From Pseudomonadota bacterium (lineage in GTDB: Bacteria; Pseudomonadota; Alphaproteobacteria; Caulobacterales; Caulobacteraceae), in NCBI GenBank assembly GCA_023451375.1, contig JAEXZS010000035.1, positions 1 to 17,669 on the forward strand: a DNA stretch of 17,669 nt. Direction: 5' to 3'. A program made the translations under genes and the position numbers. Positions 6,590 to 13,266 of this stretch are shown here, one piece after another. The notes below the pieces were generated by a model. The model ran no database searches. It saw only the letters and a list, made by a program, of their open reading frames with translations, and was not told the origin of the DNA. The first letter of the stretch is position 1. Every line of letters begins with the position of its first letter.

Positions 6590-7984
6590 TCAGGCGGCTT
6601 CCTCGCCTGTTTCCTCGTCGGTCGGCAGGTCGAGCATCAGCGGCGTGGCCGGCGCGTCGACAGCCTCGACCCCGCGCAGGCGGCGCTCCACCGCCCGGGT
6701 GCGCTTGCCGGCCTCGTCGACGGTGCGACGGGCGGTGTCCAACTGCTTGCCAAGCTTGTCCCAGACGTCGCCATAACGCTGGAACTCGGCCTTGGCCGCG
6801 CCCAGCACCTGCCAGACCTCGCTGGAGCGCTTCTGGATCGCCAAGGTGCGGAAGCCCATCTGCAGGCTGTTCAGGAAGGCCGCCAGGTTCGACGGTCCCG
6901 CCACCATCACCCGGCAGCTGGACTGGATCTCGCGCACAAGGCCCGGCCGCCGCGCGACCTCGGCGTAGAGGCCTTCGGTCGGCAGGTACATGATGGCGAA
7001 ATCGGTCGAGTGCGGCGGCTTGATGTAGGCGTCGCAGATGGTCCGGGCCTGAAGCCGAACGGCGCGCTCCAGCGCCTTGGCCGCCGCCTCGACCTGGGCT
7101 GTGTCGCCCGACTCGTGCGCCGCCAGCAGGCGGTCATAGTCCTCGTGCGGGAATTTGGCGTCGATCGGCAGCAGGATGCCGTCGCCGTCGCCCTGCCCCG
7201 GCATGCGCACGGCGAACTCGACCCGCTGGGCCGATCCGGGATCGACGGCGACATTGGCCACGTACTGCTCGGGGGCCAGCATTTCCTCCAGCAGGGCGCC
7301 CAGTTGCATCTCGCCCCAGCCGCCGCGCGTCTTGACGTTGGTCAGCACCCGCTTCAGGTCCCCGACCCCGGAGGCCAGGGTCTGCATTTCGCCCAGCCCC
7401 TTGTGCACCGCCTCCAGGCGTTCCGAGACCTGTTTGAAGCTTTCGCCCAGCCGCGCCTCGAGCGTGCCCTGCAGCTTCTCCTCCACGGTGGCGCGCATCT
7501 TCTCCAGCTTCTCGTCGTTCTCCTTGCGCAGCACGTCCAGGCTCTGCCCCACCGTCTGGCGCACCTTCTCCAACTCGGCCGCCAGCTGTTCGCGGCCCTC
7601 CTTCTGCTGGCCTTGAAGCGTCTCGGTCAGCTTGCCGACGGCTTGGTTGGTCTCGGTCAGACGCTTGTGCTGGCCGTCCGCTAGGTCGCTGCCGATCTTT
7701 TGCTGCAACTCGGCGAAGGCGCCCAAGTGGGTGTCGAGATTGCTCGTAAGGGCGCCGATGCGCTGGTCCACCACGTCGGTCAGCCGCGACAAGGCCTGGT
7801 TCAACTCCAGCCGCTGGGTCGCGGCCTTCTGATCGAATTCCTGCCGCAGCTCGCCCAGGCTCCGACGCAGGGCGTCCTCCAGGTCGCGCGGATCGCCCCG
7901 CCGCGCGGCGGCCAGCGCCATCACCCCGACCACGCATCCCGCGACCGTGCCGACGAGAACCAGCAGAACAAGCACTTCGATCAT
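6590..7984 (-). CDS. rmuC: DNA recombination protein RmuC
   Basis: The 464-residue product matches the RmuC family, linked in E. coli to limiting inversions at short inverted repeats and to genome stability. An N-terminal membrane anchor (about residues 1-22, MIEVLVLLVLVGTVAGCVVG) is followed by long coiled coil to about residue 200, rich in Gln, Glu and Lys, and then the RmuC nuclease-like domain with KRVLTNVKTRGGWGEMQLG, LLPIDAKFPHEDY and FAIMYLPTEGLYAEV. Start at 7984 is supported by GGAGG upstream and by the anchor; a longer frame to 8047 has no such support. A GTTC-N7-GTTC LexA box is upstream at 8057-8071. It is followed by the XRE operon with no clear terminator. Confidence 0.95.
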   Translation of the reverse strand: MIEVLVLLVLVGTVAGCVVGVMALAAARRGDPRDLEDALRRSLGELRQEFDQKAATQRLELNQALSRLTDVVDQRIGALTSNLDTHLGAFAELQQKIGSDLADGQHKRLTETNQAVGKLTETLQGQQKEGREQLAAELEKVRQTVGQSLDVLRKENDEKLEKMRATVEEKLQGTLEARLGESFKQVSERLEAVHKGLGEMQTLASGVGDLKRVLTNVKTRGGWGEMQLGALLEEMLAPEQYVANVAVDPGSAQRVEFAVRMPGQGDGDGILLPIDAKFPHEDYDRLLAAHESGDTAQVEAAAKALERAVRLQARTICDAYIKPPHSTDFAIMYLPTEGLYAEVARRPGLVREIQSSCRVMVAGPSNLAAFLNSLQMGFRTLAIQKRSSEVWQVLGAAKAEFQRYGDVWDKLGKQLDTARRTVDEAGKRTRAVERRLRGVEAVDAPATPLMLDLPTDEETGEEAA

Positions 7985-8009
7985 CACACGCCTCCGATCA
8001 CCGCCTGAT

Positions 8010-8025
8010 CGACCTGAACAGGTCG
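8010..8025. promoter_or_regulatory. Palindrome in the rmuC leader
   Basis: CGACCTG and CAGGTCG form a perfect seven-base inverted repeat around two bases, 26 to 41 bases upstream of the rmuC start. It could be a second operator or a leader hairpin. It contains GTTC on one strand but no second GTTC at the LexA spacing. Confidence 0.4.
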
Positions 8026-8056
8026 CGCGCGTCAGAAGCGGACGCACGATCGCGGT

Positions 8057-8071
8057 GTTCTCAATCCGTTC
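8057..8071. promoter_or_regulatory. Putative LexA (SOS) box upstream of rmuC
   Basis: The sequence is GTTC, TCAATCC, GTTC: exactly the GTTC-N7-GTTC motif established for LexA in Alphaproteobacteria. It lies about 73 bases upstream of rmuC, next to a GATAAG that could be part of a -10 region. No other gene begins in this 270-base gap (7985-8254), so rmuC is the only sensible target. Confidence 0.65.
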
Positions 8072-8254
8072 TTATCGGGAGTCTGTCGGATCGCAAACCG
8101 AAGCCCAGCGTGGAGCCGCGACTTCAGCCAGCCTCACGCTGCGCCGTGACGAGACCACCCGTCGCCGGTCCAGCCGACATCCGTGGGTGATCGCCCGAAG
8201 GCCTTTTGCGCGTCGCCGGTCTGACGCGTCACCACGGCTTTCAGCTAGGCCGCT

Positions 8255-9304
8255 TCAGCGATCAGTCCCCGTGGCGACGTTTCTCGAAGCGATCAGGGCG
8301 GACACATCGATGCCGGAGCCCACCACGCAGGTCTCGGCGTCCAGCGGGCACACGCCCAGAGTTCGCTCGACTTCACGCAGGCGCACCACTTCCGGATTGG
8401 ACCGAATCGATTCCGCCAGCAGCCGGTTGGCCTCTGCCTGACCGCGCGCCTGAGCGATGCGTGCCTCAGCGTTGGCGCGCTCGAGATTGACCCGCTCGAG
8501 GGCCGCGCGGGTGTTCTGCTCAGCCGTGGTGCGCGACTGGATGGCGTTGACGACGCTCTCCGGATAACGGATCGAGCCGACCCACTCCATCCGGATGATG
8601 TCGAGTCCCTGCGGCGACCATTCGCGCTGCAGCGCCTGCATGGCCTTCTGCAGCACGATCTGACGGCCGGGGCCGATCAGCTGACCAGGACAATCCTCGG
8701 CGTCCTGGGTTCCCACGGGGACGGTCGGGGCGCCGCTCGCGGCGACGGGCAATGCGACCGGCTCGGTGGATTGCTGGGCGTTGCAAGCGACCGGCAGCTT
8801 TTCCGTCTCCCGCGCGATGGCGGCCCTGACCGAGGTGCGCAGCGGGCCGTCGATGAAGGCGTCGAACTCCTGCCGCCAGGTGGCGTAGAGGTCCGCCGCC
8901 CGATCCTCTCGCACCTTGAACGTCAGCGCCACGTCGGCCGTCATCGGCAGGCCCAGCACGTCGGAGAAGGTGATCTCCTCGTTCTCGCGCCCGTCCGCGT
9001 TCGGCTCGCGCGTGTAGCTGTAGGTGCGCTGAAGCGTCTGATAGGTGCGGATCTTCTCGCCGATGCCCTCCCAGTGGAATCCCGGCCCGAGCTCCTCTGG
9101 CTGCACGCCGGGATTCGGCCCGAACTTGGTGGTCTTGATGCCCATGTAGCCGCTCTCGACCGTGACGCTGCAGGACGAGACGCTGATCGCGCCGACGACG
9201 ATCAGCGTCAGGATCAGCGATATCATCAGCAGGGTGCGCTTCACCGAAGCCCCGCCGCGAATCACCGGGGGCCTGATTCCGCCCATTCCGCCTCCGGTGG
9301 TCAT
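8255..9304 (-). CDS. SPFH/prohibitin-like (Band 7) membrane protein
   Basis: This 349-residue protein has an N-terminal membrane anchor (about residues 22-42, RTLLMISLILTLIVVGAI) followed by an SPFH/Band 7 domain recognisable from SGYMGIKTTKFG, GPGFHWEGIGEKIRTYQTL and ADVALTFKVRED, and a coiled-coil segment near 275-315 with ERANAEARIAQARGQAEAN. SPFH proteins form oligomeric membrane scaffolds and, in HflK/C, regulate FtsH proteolysis. Four cysteines in two separate pairs (VACNAQQ, AEDCPG, LGVCPLDAETC) suggest disulphides, so the domain may face the periplasm. The start overlaps the stop of the upstream small membrane gene as ATGA, indicating coupling. Role inferred from family only. Confidence 0.85.
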   Translation of the reverse strand: MTTGGGMGGIRPPVIRGGASVKRTLLMISLILTLIVVGAISVSSCSVTVESGYMGIKTTKFGPNPGVQPEELGPGFHWEGIGEKIRTYQTLQRTYSYTREPNADGRENEEITFSDVLGLPMTADVALTFKVREDRAADLYATWRQEFDAFIDGPLRTSVRAAIARETEKLPVACNAQQSTEPVALPVAASGAPTVPVGTQDAEDCPGQLIGPGRQIVLQKAMQALQREWSPQGLDIIRMEWVGSIRYPESVVNAIQSRTTAEQNTRAALERVNLERANAEARIAQARGQAEANRLLAESIRSNPEVVRLREVERTLGVCPLDAETCVVGSGIDVSALIASRNVATGTDR

Positions 9305-9549
9305 TGGTCCGCTCCCGAGACGTTGTCAGAGACGCCGAGCGCTCGAGACGCCCAGACGTACAGACGCCATGCCGCCCAGCACAGCGCCAGCATGCCGGCT
9401 ATGCCCACGACCGACGCCGTGATCAGACTGCCCGCGAAATGCGCTTCCAAGATCGCGGGCACGGCATAGCGGATCAGGAAGATGAACCCGATCACCAGCG
9501 CGGCGATGCCCGCCACGGCGCCCAGCGCCACCCTTACTTCCCGTCCCAT
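9301..9549 (-). CDS. Small membrane protein coupled to the SPFH protein, 82 aa
   Basis: Two hydrophobic helices are clear, near residues 9-30 and 40-62, with Arg-rich ends typical of an inner-membrane hairpin. No family recognised. The start at 9549 (MGREVRVALG) is preferred over the ATG at 9573 because GGGGG stands just upstream of it and the upstream ATG lies inside a hairpin. Its TGA overlaps the SPFH start by ATGA. The pair probably forms one complex. Confidence 0.7.
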   Translation of the reverse strand: MGREVRVALGAVAGIAALVIGFIFLIRYAVPAILEAHFAGSLITASVVGIAGMLALCWAAWRLYVWASRALGVSDNVSGADQ

Positions 9550-9561
9550 TTCGCCCCCAAA

Positions 9562-9579
9562 GACGACAAGCATGTCGTC
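9562..9579. other. Hairpin between recR and the small membrane gene
   Basis: GACGACA and TGTCGTC form a perfect seven-base stem with a four-base loop (AGCA on the plus strand), 45 bases downstream of the recR stop. It is followed by only three Ts in the recR direction, so it would be a weak terminator. Confidence 0.4.
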
Positions 9580-9624
9580 GCAACCACAGCGCGTTTCGTG
9601 TGCGCAATCAATGCCGGCGGATCA

Positions 9625-10227
9625 TCACGTCGGCCGCCGCGCTCTCAGCGCCTGGATGATGGTGCCGTCGTCCAGCCAGTCCAGCTCGCCGCCGACGGGG
9701 ACCCCGCGCGCCAAGGACGTGACCTCGACCTCGGGCGCGGCGATGCGTTCGGCGATATAGTGGGCGGTGGTTTGGCCGTCGACGGTGGCGGGAAGCGCCA
9801 GCACCACCTCCCGCACGCCTCCGCCCCGCACGCGACCGATCAGTTCAGCGACGCGCAGCTGTTCCGGGCCGACGCCGTCCAGCGCCGACAGCAGGCCGCC
9901 CAGCACATGGTACTTGCCGCGGAAGGCTCCGGACCGCTCCATGGCCCACAGGGCGCCGGCCTCCTCGACCACGCAGATCAGACCGTTGTCGCGTGCTCCG
10001 TCCGCGCAGATGGCGCACGGATCGCGCGTGTCCGGCGCGCCGCAGACCGAGCAGGACACCACCTTCTCGGCCGTCTCGGCCAGGGAAGCGGCCAGCGGGA
10101 CCAGCAGCTGCTCGCGCCGCTTCAGCAGCGCCAGCGCCGCGCGTCGGGCCGAGCGCGGGCCCAGCCCCGGCAGCTTGGCGAGAAGGGAGATGAGCCGTTC
10201 GATCTCCGGCCCGGCGGAGGCGGCCAT
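9625..10227 (-). CDS. recR: Recombination mediator protein RecR
   Basis: The 200-residue product is full-length RecR, which with RecO/RecF loads RecA at gaps. Visible are the helix-hairpin-helix (LAKLPGLGPRSARRAAL, residues 17-33), four zinc cysteines at 59, 62, 71 and 74 (CSVCG and CAIC), and the Toprim domain beginning ICVVEEAGALWAMERSG. The start at 10227 overlaps the stop of ybaB by one base (TGATG) and gives the usual length; the open frame extends further to 10614 but out of the ybaB frame. YbaB-RecR adjacency with dnaX upstream is common, and here the pair is coupled. It is cytoplasmic. Confidence 0.95.
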   Translation of the reverse strand: MAASAGPEIERLISLLAKLPGLGPRSARRAALALLKRREQLLVPLAASLAETAEKVVSCSVCGAPDTRDPCAICADGARDNGLICVVEEAGALWAMERSGAFRGKYHVLGGLLSALDGVGPEQLRVAELIGRVRGGGVREVVLALPATVDGQTTAHYIAERIAAPEVEVTSLARGVPVGGELDWLDDGTIIQALRARRPT

Positions 10228-10556
10228 CAGAACAGTTTCGGCATTCCGGGAATGTTCATCCCGGCCATGGGCCCGGCGGCCTCGCGCATCAGCGCGGTGT
10301 TGACCTCGTCCAGCTTGCGCTTGGCGTCGGCGTGCGCGGCGACGATCAGGTCGGCCAGGATCTCGCCCTCGCCGGGCGTCAGCAGGCTGTCGTCGATCCG
10401 GATCGCCGTGATCTCGCCCGCGCCCTTCAGGGCCACGCTCACCAGTCCGCCGCCCGAGGAGCCCTCGGCGGAGGTCTCGGCCATCTTCGCCTGGGCGTCC
10501 TGCAGCTTTTGCTGCATCGCCTGGGCCTGCTGCATCAGTTGGGTAAGGTCTTTCAT
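10227..10556 (-). CDS. YbaB/EbfC nucleoid-associated protein
   Basis: The 109-residue product begins MKDLTQLMQQAQAMQQKLQDAQ and carries the conserved GLVSVALKGAGEITAIRIDDSLL core, characteristic of YbaB/EbfC, a small dimeric DNA-binding protein that forms tweezer-like dimers. It ends with a Met/Gly-rich tail. AGGGG lies just upstream of the ATG. It overlaps recR and is normally preceded by dnaX; here a nitroreductase on the other strand separates them, so this gene and the nitroreductase share a 157-base divergent intergenic region containing repeats. Confidence 0.95.
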   Translation of the reverse strand: MKDLTQLMQQAQAMQQKLQDAQAKMAETSAEGSSGGGLVSVALKGAGEITAIRIDDSLLTPGEGEILADLIVAAHADAKRKLDEVNTALMREAAGPMAGMNIPGMPKLF

Positions 10557-10623
10557 GGCCCCTAGATAAGGCCAAGCGCGCCCGTCGGACAGGGGTCTTT
10601 CGTCGACATCGCATGTATGGAAA

Positions 10624-10690
10624 CGCTGCGATGCTACATTAGCACTTGTGACCGTTGCGATAGCGCCTAATTAGCACCTGTATTCGTTGC
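10624..10690. promoter_or_regulatory. Repeated sites in front of the nitroreductase
   Basis: Three copies of CG(C/T)TGC-type sequence begin at 10624, 10653 and 10685, and two ATTAGCAC copies begin at 10638 and 10670, all about 29 to 32 bases apart. Around the ATTAGC copies stand the short inverted repeats GCTA-CAT-TAGC and CTAATTAG. This is the shape of a pair of repeated operators in a promoter shared with ybaB. Which protein binds is not visible. Confidence 0.55.
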
Positions 10691-10713
10691 CAATCAAAGT
10701 CAGGAACCCTTCC

Positions 10714-11328
10714 ATGGCCTATGACGCCATCCCTCAACGCGCCGCGCCGCTGTCGGACGCCGCCCTGTCGCAGCTGTTCACCGGAGCGCGCAGCCGCAAC
10801 GGGTGGACCGACCGCCCCGTGGCGCCGGAACTGCTACGCAGGCTCTACGACCTGACTAGGTTCGGGCCGACGGCGGTCAACATGACCCCTGCCCGCTTCC
10901 TGTTCGTCACCTCGCCGGACGCCAAGGCCCGGCTTGTGCCGCTGATGAGCGAGGGGAACCGCGCCAAGACGGCGCAGGCGCCGGTCACGGTCATCATCGG
11001 CCAAGACATCGACTTCCACGACACCCTGCCCCGGCTGTTCCCGCACGCGCCCGGCGCCCGCGACTGGTTCGCCGACGAGACCGTCCGCCGCGAGGCCGCC
11101 TTCCGCAACAGCTCGCTGCAGGGCGGCTACTTCATGATCGCGGCTCGGGCGCTGGGCCTGGATGTCGGCCCCATGTCGGGCTTCGACGCGGCGGCGGTGA
11201 AGGCCGAATTCTTCCCTGAAGACGCCGTCGAGCCGAACTTCATCGTCAACCTGGGCTATGGTTCGGACGAGAGCCTTTTCCCCCGCTCCCCGCGCCTAAG
11301 CTTCGACGAGGCGGCGAAGATTCTGTAA
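10714..11328 (+). CDS. RutE-like nitroreductase (malonic semialdehyde reductase family)
   Basis: The 204-residue product closely resembles the RutE/HadB family of the nitroreductase superfamily, FMN-dependent NAD(P)H oxidoreductases; RutE acts late in the Rut uracil-catabolism pathway. Features matching are LFTGARSRNGWTDRPV, YDLTRFGPTAVNMTPARF, SEGNRAKTAQAPV, RNSSLQGGYFMIAARALGLDVGPMSGFD and FPRSPRLSFDEAAKIL. It is cytoplasmic. Start at 10714 has AGGAAC upstream; the frame opens earlier at 10687 without support. No other rut genes are visible, so the physiological substrate is not settled. It sits on the opposite strand from ybaB-recR and dnaX and splits that cluster. It ends at a strong hairpin. 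Confidence 0.9.
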   Translation: MAYDAIPQRAAPLSDAALSQLFTGARSRNGWTDRPVAPELLRRLYDLTRFGPTAVNMTPARFLFVTSPDAKARLVPLMSEGNRAKTAQAPVTVIIGQDIDFHDTLPRLFPHAPGARDWFADETVRREAAFRNSSLQGGYFMIAARALGLDVGPMSGFDAAAVKAEFFPEDAVEPNFIVNLGYGSDESLFPRSPRLSFDEAAKIL

Positions 11329-11343
11329 GGCGACCGCGCCCGG

Positions 11344-11371
11344 CTTCCCCCTCCCCTGCGGGAGGGGGAAG
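11344..11371. terminator. Bidirectional terminator between the nitroreductase and dnaX
   Basis: A perfect twelve-base stem (CTTCCCCCTCCC and GGGAGGGGGAAG) with loop CTGC lies between the convergent stops at 11328 and 11380. It lacks a strong T-run and may instead be a small REP-like palindrome; it resembles hairpins of the element at 16847-16990. Confidence 0.65.
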
Positions 11372-11379
11372 TTCGGCGC

Positions 11380-13209
11380 TTAGTCTTCATCCTCGCCCGC
11401 CTCGTCCGGGATCTCCGGGGTGACCACCGTCGGCGCGACCGTGCGGATTTCGCCCAGCTTCGCGCCCGGAAACGCCAGCAGCACCGACTTGACGAAGGCG
11501 TCGTTCTCCACCGCCTCGCGCTCGGCGGCGCGGGCCTTCTTCTGCTGTTCGATCAGGGTCTCGCCGCCGCCCTGGCCGTTGGCGGCGATCAGCCAGGTGC
11601 GGCCGGTCCAGTCCTTCAGCCGCGACGCCAGCTTGCGGGCCAGTTCGACCGGCGCGCCCTCCACGCTTTCATAAACGATCGCGCCCGGCTTGAACGAGAC
11701 CGGCTTCACATACCGCTCGACGTCCATCTGCAGGCCGATCTCGCGCCGTTCGCCGATCAGGGCCACCACCTGCTCGAAGGTCTGCGGGTCCGGCATGGCC
11801 GGGGCCGCCATCGGACGCGCGGCCAATTGCGGCGAGACGCCTCCCCCGCCCCCGCCCCCGCCCCCGCGTGGAGCCGAGCCGCCGCCGAGCGGTTCGCCCG
11901 ACTGCAGCCGCTTCAGCGCCTCCTCCGGTCCCGGCAGGTCGGCGGCGTAAGCCAGGCGCACGATGGCCATCTCCACCGCATCGGCCGGGTTCGGCGCGCG
12001 CCGCACCTCCTCCAGCGCCTTCAGCAGCATCTGCCAGGTGCGCGACAGGGTCGCCGCCGGAATGGCCGCTCCCAGGGCCGCCAGCTTCTGCGCCTGGTCG
12101 TTGGGCAGGCGCGTCGCATTGGGTCCCAGCATCTTGGCCACCGACGCCGCGTGGCAATGCTCCAGCAGGTCGTTGGTCACCTGCACCGGGTCGGCGCCGA
12201 AGCCGTAGAGGGTGCGGAAGGTCTCCAGCGCCTCGGGCGTGCGCCCGGCCATGACGGATTCGAACAGGGCGATGGTCTGGCTGCGGTCGGCGAGGCCCAG
12301 CATGTCCCGCACGGTCTCGGTCTTGACCGTTTCGCCGCGCTCGGCCTGGACCAGGGCCTGATCCAGCAGCGACAGGCCGTCGCGCACCGACCCTTCGGCC
12401 GCGCGGGCGATCAGGGCCAGGGCGTCGGCCTCGATCTTCATGCCCTCCCGATCCGCGATCCGGCCCAGGTGTTCGACCAGGATCTCGGGCTCGACGCGGC
12501 GCAGATCGAAGCGCTGGCAGCGCGACAGGATTGTCACCGGCACCTTGCGGATCTCGGTGGTGGCGAAGATGAACTTGGCGTGGGGCGGCGGCTCCTCCAG
12601 CGTCTTCAGCAGGGCGTTGAACGCCTGGGTCGACAGCATGTGCACCTCGTCCAGGACGTAGACCTTGTAGCGCGCCTCGACCGGGGCGTAGCGGACGCTC
12701 TCCAGGATGTCGCGGATGTCGTTGACGCCGGTGTGGGAGGCGGCGTCCATCTCCATCACGTCCATGTGCTGGCCGGCCATGATGGCGGCGTCGTGCCGGC
12801 CATGGGCGGTCAGGGTCAGGGACGGCCTGTCGATGACCTCCGTCTCGTTGTTCAAGGCGCGGGCCAGGAGGCGCGCCGTGGTCGTCTTGCCGACGCCCCG
12901 TACGCCCGTCAGCATGAAGGCGTGGGCGATCCGTCCGGTGGCGAAGGCGTTGGTGAGGGTTCTGACCATCGCCTCCTGGCCGATCAGGTCCTCGAAGGTG
13001 CGCGGCCGGTACTTGCGGGCCAGCACCTGATAGGCCGCGCCGTCCTCGGCCGGAGCCTCCGCCGGCGGGGCGGCCTGAGCTGGAGCGGCCACCGGCGCGG
13101 TCTCGGGCGCCGGGACCGGCGCGCCGAACATGTCGTCGGTGTTCTCGTCGCGCTCGACGACATCCTCTTCCCAGGGCGGGCCGTCGAGACTCGGGTCGGT
13201 ATCCGTCAT
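11380..13209 (-). CDS. dnaX: DNA polymerase III subunit gamma/tau
   Basis: The 609-residue product is the clamp-loader ATPase. Residues 1-60 are an acidic, Ala/Pro-rich extension; the conserved core starts near YQVLARKYRPRTFEDLIGQE. Walker A is GVRGVGKT (102-109), Walker B VYVLDEVH (183-190) and sensor/arginine finger region SRC (229-231). The segment between Walker A and DAASHTG that normally binds zinc has no cysteine at all. After domain III comes a nine-glycine run near 447-456, then the tau C-terminal domain ending EIRTVAPTVVTPEIPDEAGEDED. The tau region binds DnaB and the polymerase. It lies 57 bases downstream of the acyl-CoA dehydrogenase and converges on the nitroreductase. No AAAAAAG-like frameshift site is seen. 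Confidence 0.96.
   Translation of the reverse strand: MTDTDPSLDGPPWEEDVVERDENTDDMFGAPVPAPETAPVAAPAQAAPPAEAPAEDGAAYQVLARKYRPRTFEDLIGQEAMVRTLTNAFATGRIAHAFMLTGVRGVGKTTTARLLARALNNETEVIDRPSLTLTAHGRHDAAIMAGQHMDVMEMDAASHTGVNDIRDILESVRYAPVEARYKVYVLDEVHMLSTQAFNALLKTLEEPPPHAKFIFATTEIRKVPVTILSRCQRFDLRRVEPEILVEHLGRIADREGMKIEADALALIARAAEGSVRDGLSLLDQALVQAERGETVKTETVRDMLGLADRSQTIALFESVMAGRTPEALETFRTLYGFGADPVQVTNDLLEHCHAASVAKMLGPNATRLPNDQAQKLAALGAAIPAATLSRTWQMLLKALEEVRRAPNPADAVEMAIVRLAYAADLPGPEEALKRLQSGEPLGGGSAPRGGGGGGGGGVSPQLAARPMAAPAMPDPQTFEQVVALIGERREIGLQMDVERYVKPVSFKPGAIVYESVEGAPVELARKLASRLKDWTGRTWLIAANGQGGGETLIEQQKKARAAEREAVENDAFVKSVLLAFPGAKLGEIRTVAPTVVTPEIPDEAGEDED
11843..11866. repeat. (CCCCCG)4 hexanucleotide repeat in dnaX
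   Basis: Four perfect CCCCCG units; on the coding strand they form G-runs that encode part of a nine-glycine tract between the ATPase core and the tau C-terminal region. Loss or gain of one unit changes two glycines. Confidence 0.9.
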
Positions 13210-13266
13210 GAGCCCGTCTTACCGCGAAGCACGGAGACGGTCAGGCGGAATCTCGGAAGCCCATCT

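Noticed and set aside
5894..7684. Very long plus-strand open frame (596 codons)
   Set aside because: It is antisense to rmuC and the XRE operon, whose products have clear family matches. Long antisense frames are expected in DNA this rich in GC.
8010..8025. Second LexA box in the rmuC leader
   Set aside because: The palindrome contains one GTTC but lacks a second at the N7 spacing.
10624..10690. CRISPR-like repeat spacing
   Set aside because: Only two to three short, imperfect copies in a promoter region; no constant long repeat and no cas genes.
10557..10713. Possible 4.5S (SRP) RNA near dnaX and ybaB
   Set aside because: In some bacteria ffs lies near these genes, but the conserved GGAAGCAGCC-type core is not present.
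11843..11866. Classical programmed frameshift site in dnaX
   Set aside because: There is no A-rich slippery heptamer; only the G-rich glycine repeat is present, which is reported as a weaker possibility.
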